Assembly: GCA_029260075.1 (NCBI GenBank)
Contig: JAJDDY010000087.1
Coordinates: 248,001-312,000, forward strand
From: Phycisphaerae bacterium
Lineage (GTDB): Bacteria; Planctomycetota; Phycisphaerae; UBA1845
Length of the DNA stretch: 64,000 nt
Direction of reading: 5' to 3'
The notes under the pieces were generated by a model. The model saw only the letters and a program-made list of their open reading frames with translations, ran no database searches and had not been told where the DNA came from. Position 1 is the stretch's first letter. Each line of letters begins with the position of its first letter. The position numbers and the translations under genes are program-made. Shown here in pieces: positions 54,598-63,915 of this stretch.

Positions 54598-55120
54598 AGT
54601 GCCATGGTCAAGCGCAGCGCGGCCACGAACTGCGTGCGTCGACACATGCCCGCGCCTTCAGCTTGGGCATGGCACCCGAAAAGCGCTAGAACCTCTGTGG
54701 GAGCAGCGGTAGCAACCGGCGTTGTCGCTCGGCGACAAGATCGCACAAGCTTGGGGGTGGATTGCCCAATTGGTTTCCGGAAAGCTACCACTGTGAGCGG
54801 CGGCGTCCCTTCGTCGAAGAACGGTCGTGATCCGGTCCGACGGAGCGGTTACATGGATGTTCGCGGTACGATTCGGGACGGCGTCAACGCCCATTCCAAC
54901 AAGCATACTGGTCGCCGTTTGGCGCCCCGGTGAAATTGCCAGCCCAACACACTATCGCTATAGTCCGTGGCGTGAGATAGCCTGAGACGGCACACAATCA
55001 CGAAGATCAACACCTGCGTCAGCGTCGGCGGGATATGTTGAAGTCGTCTCACCCGGCTAACCGGCGTCTCCGCGCCGGACCAAGCATGTTTGACGTCGCT
55101 ATGGGGCAGTTTGATAGATC
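54598..55120. other. Intergenic region without recognised genes
   Basis: 523 bp between comEC and ald. The longest frame here (54604-54933, plus strand) is Arg- and Ser-rich, has no ribosome binding site and no family features, so it is not called. No listed repeat family was found. Confidence 0.4.
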
Positions 55121-56233
55121 ATGATCGTCGGTATACCCAAAGAAATCAAAACACACGAATACCGTATCAGCACAACGCCCGTTGGTGTTGATGAACTGGT
55201 GCGCCGGGGACACACCGTTTTGCTTGAGCAAGACGCCGGCGTCGGGTCCGGATTGTCGAACGACGAGTACGCCGGTGTCGGCGCCGAGATTGTCGACACC
55301 GCGCAAGAGGTCTTCGCCCGCGCCGACATGATCATCAAGGTCAAAGAACCGCTCGCGGTCGAGCGCAGCATGATGCGCGACGGGCAGGTCATGTTCACCT
55401 ACTTTCACTTCGCCGCCGATCGCGAACTCACCGACTCGGTCGTCGCCACCGGCGCCATCGCCATTGCCTACGAAACCATCGTCGACCCCGAGGGGCGCCT
55501 GCCCCTCTTGACGCCGATGAGCGAAGTGGCTGGTAAGATGAGCATTCAAGAAGGTGCGAAGTATTTGGAGCGACCGATGCAGGGACGGGGCATTTTGCTC
55601 GGCGGCGTTCCAGGTGTCGAGCCCGCGGAAGTGCTGATTCTCGGCGGCGGCATCGTGGGCACCAACGCGGCCAAGGTCGCGGCGGGACTCGGGGCGAACG
55701 TAACGATCATGGATATCAACATCGATCGACTCCGCTACCTCGACGACGTCATGCCCCCCAACGTCCACACCGTGTTCAGCGATCGACATACACTAAGAAA
55801 ATATCTGAGACTTGCGGATCTCGTTATCGGTGCGGTATTGATCCCCGGGGCACGCTGCCCCGTATTGGTCACGCGCGAGATGCTGTCAGCCATGCTGCAC
55901 AACGCGGTGATCGTCGACGTCGGCGTCGATCAGGGCGGATGCGTGGAGACGATTCACCCCACGACGCACGACGACCCGACCTATATCGTCGATGGCGTGA
56001 TCCACTACGCGGTAGCCAACATGCCCGGCGCCGTGGGACGAACGTCCACCTTCGCCCTGACCAATGCGACACTCCCCTACGCGCTAAAGCTGGCCGACAT
56101 GGGTTATCAGAACGCCTGTCGAAACGATCGAGGATTGGCTGAAGGCATCAACGTGGAACGCGGCAAAATCACGAACAAAGCGGTGGCGGATACGTTTGGA
56201 TTGGAATTCGTGGCCTCGACGTGTGCAGCTTGA
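55121..56233 (+). CDS. ald: Alanine dehydrogenase
   Basis: 370 residues, full length. Ald interconverts L-alanine and pyruvate plus ammonia with NAD. Motifs are MIVGIPKEIKTHEYRIS at the N-terminus (substrate Arg), DMIIKVKEP with the catalytic Lys, YFHFAADRELT (catalytic His), PLLTPMSEVAGKMSIQEGAKYLE, the NAD fold VLILGGGIVGTNAAKVAAGLGANVTIMDIN, VIGAVLIPGARCPVLVTREM, and VDVGVDQGGCVET and HYAVANMPGAVGRTSTFALTNATLPY. It is transcribed toward the efflux adaptor gene 163 bases away, but no link in function is evident. Confidence 0.97.
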   Translation: MIVGIPKEIKTHEYRISTTPVGVDELVRRGHTVLLEQDAGVGSGLSNDEYAGVGAEIVDTAQEVFARADMIIKVKEPLAVERSMMRDGQVMFTYFHFAADRELTDSVVATGAIAIAYETIVDPEGRLPLLTPMSEVAGKMSIQEGAKYLERPMQGRGILLGGVPGVEPAEVLILGGGIVGTNAAKVAAGLGANVTIMDINIDRLRYLDDVMPPNVHTVFSDRHTLRKYLRLADLVIGAVLIPGARCPVLVTREMLSAMLHNAVIVDVGVDQGGCVETIHPTTHDDPTYIVDGVIHYAVANMPGAVGRTSTFALTNATLPYALKLADMGYQNACRNDRGLAEGINVERGKITNKAVADTFGLEFVASTCAA

Positions 56234-56396
56234 CTACCGGCGTACATCGCGCACGCCTACGTGTTCCGCCGCGATATGATTACTGACACGAGGGCGCGGG
56301 CGCCGTCGACGCGAATCGATCACCGCGTGCTCCGTTGCATCGGACGCCATCAACCATCGCCTGCGTCCAATACGTGACCGACACAGAGGTGCCATC

Positions 56397-57767
56397 ATGA
56401 AGAACGTCGTCATTGCCATTCTTGCACTAAGCACGATCACTACTGGATACATCGTAGCCACCAACAGCCTGCAGATGTCCATCGAAGGTTTGGACGGGAA
56501 GACGCTGGTCGTGCGGCGGGGCGATATCACCATCCCGGTCAACGCGACGGGGAGCATCGTTCCCTATCGGCGCATCGAGATCAAAGCCGAAGCGAGCGGC
56601 GAGGTAATCCACATCGCCAGAAACGCCGGTGAGCGCGTCCGCGCGGGCGAGCTGTTGGTTCGCCTCGACCCGATCAACGAGCAGCGCAACGTCGATCGCG
56701 CCAAGCTCGACGTCGAGGTGGCTGCAGCGCGTTTGGAAGAATCCCAACTCCTTCTCCGACAAGCGGAGACCGCCGATCTAAGCGCAGCGAACGCCATCAT
56801 CGAGGATCTGACCGGCGCGATGGCGTACGCCGAGTTTCGACGTGACAAACTCGCCGCCCTTCCCGAACACCAACGCGCCAACGAAGAAATGTTCGAGCGC
56901 GAAACGACATTGCAGCGGAGTCAATCTCAACTTCGCAAAGCCCAAGCTGATCTCGAACGAATCAATCTCGCAATCCCGCGCGCTCGACAAGCCGTTCGAC
57001 AGGCGGAAGCGGCGCTGGCGTCCGCCAAGAATTTTGAAGACGACGCCGCGCTGCGCTTGACCAAGACGGACATCCTCGCGCCCTTCGACGGCGTCGTGGC
57101 AAAGATCGAAAAACAGGTTGGCGAAGTGATTCAGGGCGGAAAAACAACGATCACCGGTGGCACGGTCCTGGCGATCATGCTTGATGTCCGCCGCCTGATC
57201 GTTCAAGCCGAAGTGGACGAAGCCGACATCGGTCGCGTCCTAAAATTGGCACCGCCGTGGGCGCTGCCCGGCCACGAAGACGGACTCCACATGCCCGAAG
57301 ACACCGCCACGCTCGATGCCCTCGAGCACACGCCGACCATCCGGGTCGAATCCTTTCCGGACGAAGAGTTTCGCGGCGTGATCGAGCGAATCTATCCCGA
57401 ACCGGAACGCCGAGCCGGTGTAGTTACCTACCTCGTCGATGTGGTTATTTCCGGTGGCGATCGATCCAAACTGCTTTCGGGTATGCGTGCCGACGTGACC
57501 TTCACATCAGAACACGCCAAGAATGTCTTGCTGTGTCCGACCGAAGCCATTCGTCGAGGCCCCTCCGGCGGGCTGGGCGTGTTCATACCCAAAGAAACCA
57601 CCGACTCCGACGAGCGACCGTACGAGTGGATCGAATGCACGTTCGGTTTGGACAACGGCAACGTCAGCGAGGTTCGTGCCGGTTTGTCGGAAGCCGACGT
57701 CGTGTATACGAAGCTGCCCCGAAAGGTAGACCGCGACAAGATGAAATCGAAGAAGAAGAAGACGTGA
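56397..57767 (+). CDS. Efflux pump periplasmic adaptor (MacA/HlyD family)
   Basis: 456 residues. One N-terminal membrane anchor (VVIAILALSTITTGYIVA), a lipoyl-like split domain (GDITIPVNATGSIVPYRRIEIKAEASGEVIHIARNAGERVRAGELLVRLDP), a long coiled-coil hairpin (residues about 105-215), the returning lipoyl half (LTKTDILAPFDGVVAKIEKQVGEVIQGGKTT) and beta-barrel/membrane-proximal domains. It links an inner-membrane ABC transporter to the outer membrane. The following gene is the matching ATPase, 91 bases downstream. A 33-codon frame (GTG 57765) bridges the gap but shows no family features. Confidence 0.92.
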   Translation: MKNVVIAILALSTITTGYIVATNSLQMSIEGLDGKTLVVRRGDITIPVNATGSIVPYRRIEIKAEASGEVIHIARNAGERVRAGELLVRLDPINEQRNVDRAKLDVEVAAARLEESQLLLRQAETADLSAANAIIEDLTGAMAYAEFRRDKLAALPEHQRANEEMFERETTLQRSQSQLRKAQADLERINLAIPRARQAVRQAEAALASAKNFEDDAALRLTKTDILAPFDGVVAKIEKQVGEVIQGGKTTITGGTVLAIMLDVRRLIVQAEVDEADIGRVLKLAPPWALPGHEDGLHMPEDTATLDALEHTPTIRVESFPDEEFRGVIERIYPEPERRAGVVTYLVDVVISGGDRSKLLSGMRADVTFTSEHAKNVLLCPTEAIRRGPSGGLGVFIPKETTDSDERPYEWIECTFGLDNGNVSEVRAGLSEADVVYTKLPRKVDRDKMKSKKKKT

Positions 57768-57858
57768 TCGTTTCGATTCCGAAATACCGCGACGAACTTG
57801 CTATGCACAGCGGCGGAACGCTCAGACTCACTACCACGCGATCGGATGAACCCACACG

Positions 57859-58656
57859 ATGATTCGTGCCAAACGAATCCACAAAGACTATCCGATGGGC
57901 GAAACCGTGGTACACGCCCTCGACGGGGTCGATCTGCACATATCCGCCGGCGAGTTCGTCAGCATTGTCGGTGCATCGGGCAGCGGCAAGAGCACGCTCA
58001 TGCACATCATCGGTTGCCTCGATAGGCCGACGAGCGGCGTCTTGGAAGTCAATGGCCACGACGTCAGCGCCATGAACGAAAAACAAGTCGCCCTCCTGCG
58101 GAATCAGGAGATCGGATTTGTGTTCCAAACCTTTAACCTCATCAATAGAACCAGCGCACTGGACAACGTCCTCGTACCACTCACCTATACGCGCCGCGGA
58201 TTCTCCAAGAAAACAGCCAAGCAGGCGTTGGAACGGGTCGGTCTGGGTAAGCGGGTCACCCATAAACCCAGTGAGATGTCCGGCGGGGAGTGTCAGCGTG
58301 TGGCCATCGCCCGCGCCATCGTCAACAGCCCCTCGCTCATCCTCGCGGACGAACCGACCGGCAACCTCGACTCGAAGACGTCCACGCAAATCATGGACAT
58401 TTTCCATCAGCTACACGCCGACGGCATCACCATCATCATCGTCACGCACGAGATGGACATCGCGGCGCAAGGCGACCGGCTCATCAGTATGAAGGATGGC
58501 CACATAGAAGAAGACACCGCCGTCGACGACCAACGACGCCGCGACATCATCACCTCCACCCAAGAAGCACAGCAAAACCTGTTCCGCCGAAAGAAAGGCG
58601 AACAAAAAGAACCCGGATCGCGCACAATGACGCCGGACGCCAAACAGATTACATAA
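57859..58656 (+). CDS. ABC transporter ATP-binding protein (MacB/LolD type)
   Basis: 265 residues. Walker A GASGSGKSTLMHIIGCLDRPTSG near residue 37, Q-loop FVFQTFNLINRTSALDNVLVPLTY, signature MSGGECQRVAIARAIV, Walker B LILADEPTGNLD, and switch His in IIIVTHEMDIA, all as in the lipoprotein-export/macrolide-efflux branch. The last 40 residues are a charged tail (EAQQNLFRRKKGEQKEPGS). It would power an efflux or lipid-export pump with the adaptor upstream. No permease gene is found on either side within the window, so the pair is incomplete here. Confidence 0.95.
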   Translation: MIRAKRIHKDYPMGETVVHALDGVDLHISAGEFVSIVGASGSGKSTLMHIIGCLDRPTSGVLEVNGHDVSAMNEKQVALLRNQEIGFVFQTFNLINRTSALDNVLVPLTYTRRGFSKKTAKQALERVGLGKRVTHKPSEMSGGECQRVAIARAIVNSPSLILADEPTGNLDSKTSTQIMDIFHQLHADGITIIIVTHEMDIAAQGDRLISMKDGHIEEDTAVDDQRRRDIITSTQEAQQNLFRRKKGEQKEPGSRTMTPDAKQIT

Positions 58657-58659
58657 GGG

Positions 58660-58700
58660 TCTGTTGAAGAAGTGTGGCACCGGCTTCCAGCCGGTGGTCG
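58660..58700. repeat. Dispersed palindromic repeat, family A (inverted)
   Basis: TCTGTTGAAGAAGTGTGG followed by CACCGGCTTCCAGCCGGTG, right after the ATPase gene stop. The 430 bp up to the HAF-repeat protein show no other feature. Confidence 0.85.
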
Positions 58701-59086
58701 AGACGTAAACGCTACGACAACGTGGCACGCTCGTCTCGACCGTTTGGCAGAGTCCGAATGGATACGTGGAACGCGGTTTGTCCATGAACGAAGGACACGG
58801 GGAGCCGGTGCGCCATCACCGACCCCTTGGGGGCTACTCGCCACCCCCCCGGAAAGGGGCTGACGCCGGATTGGAGACGCCAGAAAGTACCGAACATCTA
58901 TTGACTACGAACAGCCTCTTCATGGATACCCGACTACGTTCAGGACATGCTCGGCTGGCGAGATAGCGCCCGATAACGTCCTTTATTTACCACAAAACAG
59001 AGTGTGCGTAAAGGTCACAAAGTAGTACACTTTCCTTCGTGCTGTTCAGCTGGACCAAAGCAGCTTCGCTTAGGGGAGTACTGAGG

Positions 59087-60424
59087 ATGATATCATTAAG
59101 TTGTCGACTTGCATGGTTGACGAAGACGAGCGGATACATCTGGCTCCCTGTCCTCATGGTCCCGAGTATCACCCTTGCCGAGCCGACCTTCGAAGGGCTT
59201 GGGGATCTTCCTGGAGGCTTTTGCGACAGCAGGGCTTGGGCGATTTCGGAGGATGGAGTCGCCGTCGCCGGAATGAGCTGGTCGGAAGCGCCGGAACGGG
59301 ATGATGGGCCTCTTGGATTTGAGGCGATACGGTGGGCCCAGGATACAGGCATTCAGGGGTTGGGGGGGCTTCCTGGACGCTCGGATAGCTGGGCACTTGA
59401 TATCGCATCACGCGGGGACGTTGTCGTTGGCGGGGCGCGATGGGCAAACAACGTCTCCGAAGCGCGAGCGTTTCGATGGACCGACGTCGAAGGGATGGTT
59501 GACCTCGGTGTGTTCTCGTCGGATGTCGGCTCCAGCATTGCGAGAGCTGTGTCTTCTGATGGAAACACTATTGTGGGCCGGGCACGCGGAGGAATAGCGG
59601 GTGTCAACCAAGCGTTTCGCTGGACGGCTGCAACTGGCATGCAGCTTCTTACTGGAATGCCATCATCTCCTGCAAGCGTGGCTTCTGACATCTCCGCTGA
59701 CGGCAGGGTCATCGTCGGGTGCTTAGGAAACGAGGCATATCGCTGGACAGAAGCTCTCAGGCTGGAGTTGATCGGTCCCGTCGACGCCGTGTTCGCAAAA
59801 GCGCGAGAGGTATCTGTCTCCGGAGACGGTTCCACCATCGTAGGCTCGGCGTTTGAGGCTGGTACGACCGAACCTCGGATTGGCTTCCGGTGGACGACGG
59901 CGCAGGGATTCGTCCTTCTACCGCTCCCGAGCTTCGCTCGCGAGGTGAATCCGCAAGCCGTTTCGTATGATGGCTCCGTCGTGGTTGGATACACAGTAGA
60001 CGGCAACGACCACAATAGGGTGCGTCCCTTCATCTGGGACGACGCCACGGGAATCCGCAATATCAAGGATGTCCTGATTCAGGAGTACGGGCTTTGCGAG
60101 GTCGCTGCTTGGAGCCTGGGATTTGTGCGAGATGTAAGCGCCGATGGTCGGAGCATCGTCGGCACAGGCGTCAACCCAGACGGTAACGGTGAGGCGTGGC
60201 TCGCACGGTTACCCGGGCCGAATGCGGCGATACTGTTCGGTGACCTAGACGGCGATGGGAACGTTGACCTTGACGACTTCTCGGAACCTAACGCGTGCTT
60301 ACGTGGCCCAGAGGCAGCGCCGCAAGGCTGCCCCCCCGAAGCATTCGCGGACCTAGATTGCGATGACGACCAAGACCTTGCAGATTTCGCTCGCTTTCAG
60401 GTTGAGTTCACGGGCGGAACGTGA
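59087..60424 (+). CDS. HAF-repeat secreted protein with dockerin-like C-terminus
   Basis: 445 residues from ATG 59087, 8 bases after GGAG. A signal peptide (SCRLAWLTKTSGYIWLPVLMVPSITLA) is followed by seven to eight repeats of about 45 residues with the pattern S-dG--vvG-----(a)-FRWT---G---LG (for example AISEDGVAVAGMSWSE, AVSSDGNTIVGRARGG, DISADGRVIVGCLGNEAYRWTEA). This is the HAF repeat, thought to form a beta-propeller. The C-terminus (GDLDGDGNVDLDDFSEPNACLRGPE, FADLDCDDDQDLADFARFQVEF) is the dockerin-like calcium-binding tail of many Phycisphaerae-type exported proteins. Function unknown, probably cell surface or extracellular. Confidence 0.85.
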   Translation: MISLSCRLAWLTKTSGYIWLPVLMVPSITLAEPTFEGLGDLPGGFCDSRAWAISEDGVAVAGMSWSEAPERDDGPLGFEAIRWAQDTGIQGLGGLPGRSDSWALDIASRGDVVVGGARWANNVSEARAFRWTDVEGMVDLGVFSSDVGSSIARAVSSDGNTIVGRARGGIAGVNQAFRWTAATGMQLLTGMPSSPASVASDISADGRVIVGCLGNEAYRWTEALRLELIGPVDAVFAKAREVSVSGDGSTIVGSAFEAGTTEPRIGFRWTTAQGFVLLPLPSFAREVNPQAVSYDGSVVVGYTVDGNDHNRVRPFIWDDATGIRNIKDVLIQEYGLCEVAAWSLGFVRDVSADGRSIVGTGVNPDGNGEAWLARLPGPNAAILFGDLDGDGNVDLDDFSEPNACLRGPEAAPQGCPPEAFADLDCDDDQDLADFARFQVEFTGGT

Positions 60425-60451
60425 AAGTAGGTATCACGAACGGGAAGCCAG

Positions 60452-60474
60452 GGCAGGTCGACGACCTGCCTTTG
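60452..60474 (+). terminator. Terminator-like hairpin after the HAF-repeat gene
   Basis: Perfect 8-base arms GGCAGGTC (60452-60459) and GACCTGCC (60463-60470) with a 3-base loop, followed only by TTTGCC, so termination may be weak or Rho-aided. Confidence 0.5.
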
Positions 60475-60759
60475 CCATTAGCAATCGTGTGTCCGGTTGA
60501 TATTGTAACGTCATGTCGACATATGTGCGATAGCGGGCCTGCGATGCGACGTATCTCTTCACGGTGGTCACCGATCGTCGTCAACGGATTCTGACAGGAT
60601 CGCTTTGTCGCGGTCTGCTCCGACGGGCGTTTGTCTCCGTTGAAAGCGCCTTCCGTTCGAGATCGGCCTCTTCGTGCTATTGCCGGATCATCTGCATTGC
60701 ATGTGGACGCTTCCGGCGAACAATGACGACTTTCCTCCCATCAAGAGGACGAAATCGCG

Positions 60760-60981
60760 AATGGATCACCGGCTGGAAGCCGGTGCCACACATTTTTTGG
60801 CAGGCTGCCAACGCACGGCGGTCGCGATTGGGAAGTGCCCGACCAGCAGCGGTCGCAGTCTCGTAGGACGGGTCATCGACCCGGCACTTCTTGGGTGTGG
60901 CGTTCGGTTGCGTAGCCATCATTCCATTGACGCTAACGCAATCGGATGACATATTTGAGTCAAGCCATGCCGGGTCGATGA
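60760..60981. repeat. Family A repeat plus a 14-bp inverted-repeat element
   Basis: Family A palindrome at about 60760-60810 (GATCACCGGCTGG, AAGCCGGTGCCACACA). Next, TCATCGACCCGGCA (60873-60886) is perfectly inverted as TGCCGGGTCGATGA (60968-60981), with partial matches beyond, enclosing 81 bp. This may be another small inverted-repeat element. No gene is supported between 60475 and 61055. Confidence 0.65.
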
Positions 60982-61055
60982 GCCGACGTAAGCGCTATGC
61001 GCTCATCCGGCCCGTTCGACCAAACCGGACGCTGGAGTGCCGTTCCCATGACACT

Positions 61056-62327
61056 TCAATAAACGCGAGTCAGATTCGCTCCGGGGAAGTAATAGCGAAC
61101 GATCGCGCCGGCGGGTTGACCGGACCGGGCCAAACCTTCCATGCCCCATTGGCAAAGTCCCAGACCATGTCCGAACCCGCGACCGCGCTTGAGCACCAGA
61201 TGGTCGCCTTTCACGCCAATGCTGCAGTCGGTGCTGCGCATGGTCGAACCCCCAATCGCCAGACGAAACCGCTCAGCCAACAACTCCCATGACTGGCCTG
61301 ACGTGTCCGTCACGCGAACGCGAACGGGACGACCGGACGGCGTTCGATCCGTCACATCGATCGAATCGATGCGCCGCAACGATCGCATGGTCGAAAAGCG
61401 GGCCTTGAGTCGCGAGCGAACTTGGCTCAGTTTCATTCGAACCGGACCCCATCGATAGGACTTCCCCGGTGCAATTTTGCAATGGTCGCAACCCACGCCG
61501 CCGCGCAGCGGTTCGATGTCGTTGGCTTCGCCGAAGATGGCTGCTGATTGAGACATTCCACCACAGGCCGCGCTATAGTAGGTGCATACCAAACGTTCCT
61601 CGCCGGACTGCTCGGCTGTGACGACGACACCCCGCGTATAGTCAGCCGCCTGCGCCGCACGCCGTCCCGTCTCATCGAATCGCAAACCCCGGTAGACCTG
61701 GGCACCTTGCGTTGACGCGACGTCGTACCGGGCGTGGTTCCTGTCCATCATTTCATAGAGCACAAACGACCGTGCGACTATGGCCTGCGCCCGGTAGGCC
61801 TCCGTATCGAACGTCGGCCAAATCTCCCGAGCCACGACGCCGGCGACGTATCGCTCCGCGTCGACGAGGTTGATCAAATCAAGACGTCGTGCGTCGACGG
61901 TAATGCGGATCGACCCCGGATATTGATCGGGCAACGCCCAATCGCCTTTCCGAAAGACGGACAGGCTGATCGGAGACTCGGCGTCGGCGCTAACCGTACA
62001 CTCTATCCCCGACCACTCTTGGCCTACGACGCGAAGTGCGGAATTCTTGGACGGTTCGACGACATACCAGTCGTCACCCGGCAGTTCATGCGCCGATTCG
62101 TCCTCATCGCACACGATGTGCAATCCGGCGTCAGCGCGAAGGCGTACCCTCGGCGCGTCCGAAACAATCAGCACGCGTACGTCGCGAAGGGGGTCGGGTT
62201 TGTAGGCTACTACAGGATGTTGAGGTGCTGTCGTAGTACGGCGACAGGAAGGTTGGGCGATTAGTGTGATGGAGACGATCGCCGCCGCGTGCAACATCCG
62301 GCCCGGTGTCTGGCCAAAACCAAACAT
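61056..62327 (-). CDS. SpoIID/LytB-domain protein
   Basis: 423 residues with GGAG about 10 bases before ATG 62327. A signal peptide ends in a lipobox-like LIAQPSC. Residues about 140-410 match the SpoIID domain: RRLDLINLVDAERYVAGVVAREIWPTFDTEAYRAQAIVARSFVLYEM, YDVASTQGAQVYRG, A-YTRGVVVTAE, TYYSAACGGMSQSA, and the C-terminal GRGFGHGLGLCQWGMEGLARSG with YFPGANL. SpoIID of Bacillus is a lytic transglycosylase acting on denuded glycan. Homologues in non-sporulating bacteria are linked to peptidoglycan turnover. The catalytic Glu in VVAREIWP is present. Confidence 0.92.
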   Translation of the reverse strand: MFGFGQTPGRMLHAAAIVSITLIAQPSCRRTTTAPQHPVVAYKPDPLRDVRVLIVSDAPRVRLRADAGLHIVCDEDESAHELPGDDWYVVEPSKNSALRVVGQEWSGIECTVSADAESPISLSVFRKGDWALPDQYPGSIRITVDARRLDLINLVDAERYVAGVVAREIWPTFDTEAYRAQAIVARSFVLYEMMDRNHARYDVASTQGAQVYRGLRFDETGRRAAQAADYTRGVVVTAEQSGEERLVCTYYSAACGGMSQSAAIFGEANDIEPLRGGVGCDHCKIAPGKSYRWGPVRMKLSQVRSRLKARFSTMRSLRRIDSIDVTDRTPSGRPVRVRVTDTSGQSWELLAERFRLAIGGSTMRSTDCSIGVKGDHLVLKRGRGFGHGLGLCQWGMEGLARSGQPAGAIVRYYFPGANLTRVY

Positions 62328-62382
62328 GCGGCTTCCACTCCCTGTTCCGCCTCCGCCGTTCCGTCACGGTTGCGACCGTCGA

Positions 62383-63360
62383 TCAGTCACCCGCTTGGCG
62401 AAGCGACAGACCTTGCTTCGCCAACTCGCGTTTGATCTCTGTGAGTGAGGTCAGTCCGAAATTCTTGATGGTCATCAGCTCGGACTCTGACCGCTCGCAC
62501 AACTCGCCAAGCGTCGCGGTACCGAGTCGCTGCAACGCCTTTCGCGAACGAACCGAGAGTTCCAGCTCACTCACCGAACGCGAGGAGTGCAACGAGTCCT
62601 GCCCCATCGCGGGCGCGGTGCCACCGACCATGGAAACGCCAGCCGTTGGTAGAGACTGGCCAAGGTGCAGGTTTTTTTGCGCCAGCAGCGCCTTGATTTC
62701 CGTAAGCGACGTATCGCCGAAGTTCTTGTAAGAAAGGAGCTCCGCTTCGGTAGTCTTGAGCAAGTCGCCGAGGGTGGCGATGTTCATCTGACGGAGGCAG
62801 TTACGACTACGCACACTAAGCTCGAAGTCGCCCACGGGCATATCGAGCACCGCATAGTGGCGTTCCTGCTCTTGCTGTGAGTGCTCGTCGAACACCATCG
62901 TATGGGAGCTCTTGACGGACTTGAGCAGGTGCCTCGCGCGAAAATGGTCCGGGTGTTCGTCGAGAACGGCACCCAAGCATCGCTCCGCCATGTCCAACCG
63001 GCCATGCTCTTCGTACAGCACGGACAGGTTGATCAGCGCGTTGACGTGTACCGGATCTTGCTCGGCGCACCGCTCGTACAATTCGATGGCTTTGTCGTCA
63101 TCTCCGTGTTGATCGCACAAGAACGCCGCGCGAAACGTGGCTTCGACGTGATCGGGGTGTGACTCCGTCATCGCCAAATAGGTGTCGAGAGCGGTCGCAC
63201 GATCGAACGACATTTCCGCCAGGTAGCCGCGCAGGAACGTAAGCTCTGCGCGATTGTCGTCTGTTTCCGTTGTCCCTTCCAAAGTCTTAGCCGCTCGATC
63301 AAGCTTGCCACTTTGGATCAACTTCGCAACACCGTTCAACGTCTCGGTGGCCGTGGTCAT
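62383..63360 (-). CDS. TPR protein with two RNA polymerase alpha C-terminal domains
   Basis: 325 residues from ATG 63360 (a TTG two codons upstream is possible). Residues about 20-155 are tetratricopeptide-like repeats (ALDTYLAMTESHPDHVEATFRAAFLC, AIELYERCAEQDPVHVNALINLSVLYEEHGRLDMAERCL). Residues about 175-245 and 265-325 are two alphaCTD modules, each with the helix-hairpin-helix pattern of RNA polymerase alpha: LSVRSRNCLRQMNIATLGDLLKTTEAELLSYKNFGDTSLTEIKALL and LSVRSRKALQRLGTATLGELCERSESELMTIKNFGLTSLTEIKREL. The alpha assembly domain is missing, so it is not RpoA. It may bind AT-rich DNA or transcription factors in place of, or in competition with, RpoA. It ends the gene block. 55 bases separate it from the SpoIID gene, in the same direction. 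Confidence 0.93.
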   Translation of the reverse strand: MTTATETLNGVAKLIQSGKLDRAAKTLEGTTETDDNRAELTFLRGYLAEMSFDRATALDTYLAMTESHPDHVEATFRAAFLCDQHGDDDKAIELYERCAEQDPVHVNALINLSVLYEEHGRLDMAERCLGAVLDEHPDHFRARHLLKSVKSSHTMVFDEHSQQEQERHYAVLDMPVGDFELSVRSRNCLRQMNIATLGDLLKTTEAELLSYKNFGDTSLTEIKALLAQKNLHLGQSLPTAGVSMVGGTAPAMGQDSLHSSRSVSELELSVRSRKALQRLGTATLGELCERSESELMTIKNFGLTSLTEIKRELAKQGLSLRQAGD

Positions 63361-63844
63361 AGTCAACGTGTCCCGTAGTTCCGCTCGGTCTCGACGGCAG
63401 CCCGCATCAAGCTGCTTTTCGGCTGTTCGTTGGCACGGCGGAAATCATGCCGACGACGAGATGCCCCGCCCAAGTGGGCGCGAACCCAGCCCACAACGCC
63501 CCTACCGCTTGTCGGCGGCGCCGAACAAGCAATCTCTGGGCGGATGAAGCCGCTCAGTATACCCACCGGCGGCGATAGAGCAATAACGCCCCATCAAGCT
63601 TCGGCAGGACGGTGCATCCCGAAGGAAAGGGGGGTTGATCCGTGGCCAAAAGAAGGTGCGTCCGGGACGCACCGTACGCTGGTGTTGCGGTGACCGGACG
63701 ATCTGCCGGGTCACTGGGCGGGCTGTGAACCGGGCGAGCTCTACGACTCGGCGCGCCGTCGACCGTGGACCAGCTTAGCAGTCTGTCGGACAAGGCTGGT
63801 ATTCAGTCACGTCGCCGCGAAGCCTCCCGTGACAACGAGACTTG

Positions 63845-63915
63845 TTCCCGTCGAGCGGCGGAAATCGTTAGTGGATCACCGGCTGGAAGCCGCTGCCACA
63901 CTTGTTCAACAGGCT
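63845..63915. repeat. Dispersed palindromic repeat, family A
   Basis: TCGTTAGTGGATCACCGGCTGG and AAGCCGCTGCCACACTTGTTCAACAGGC (given in parts), with one mismatch in the stem. The 640 bp from 63361 to the window end contain no other supported feature, and the frames there are repeat-derived. Confidence 0.8.
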
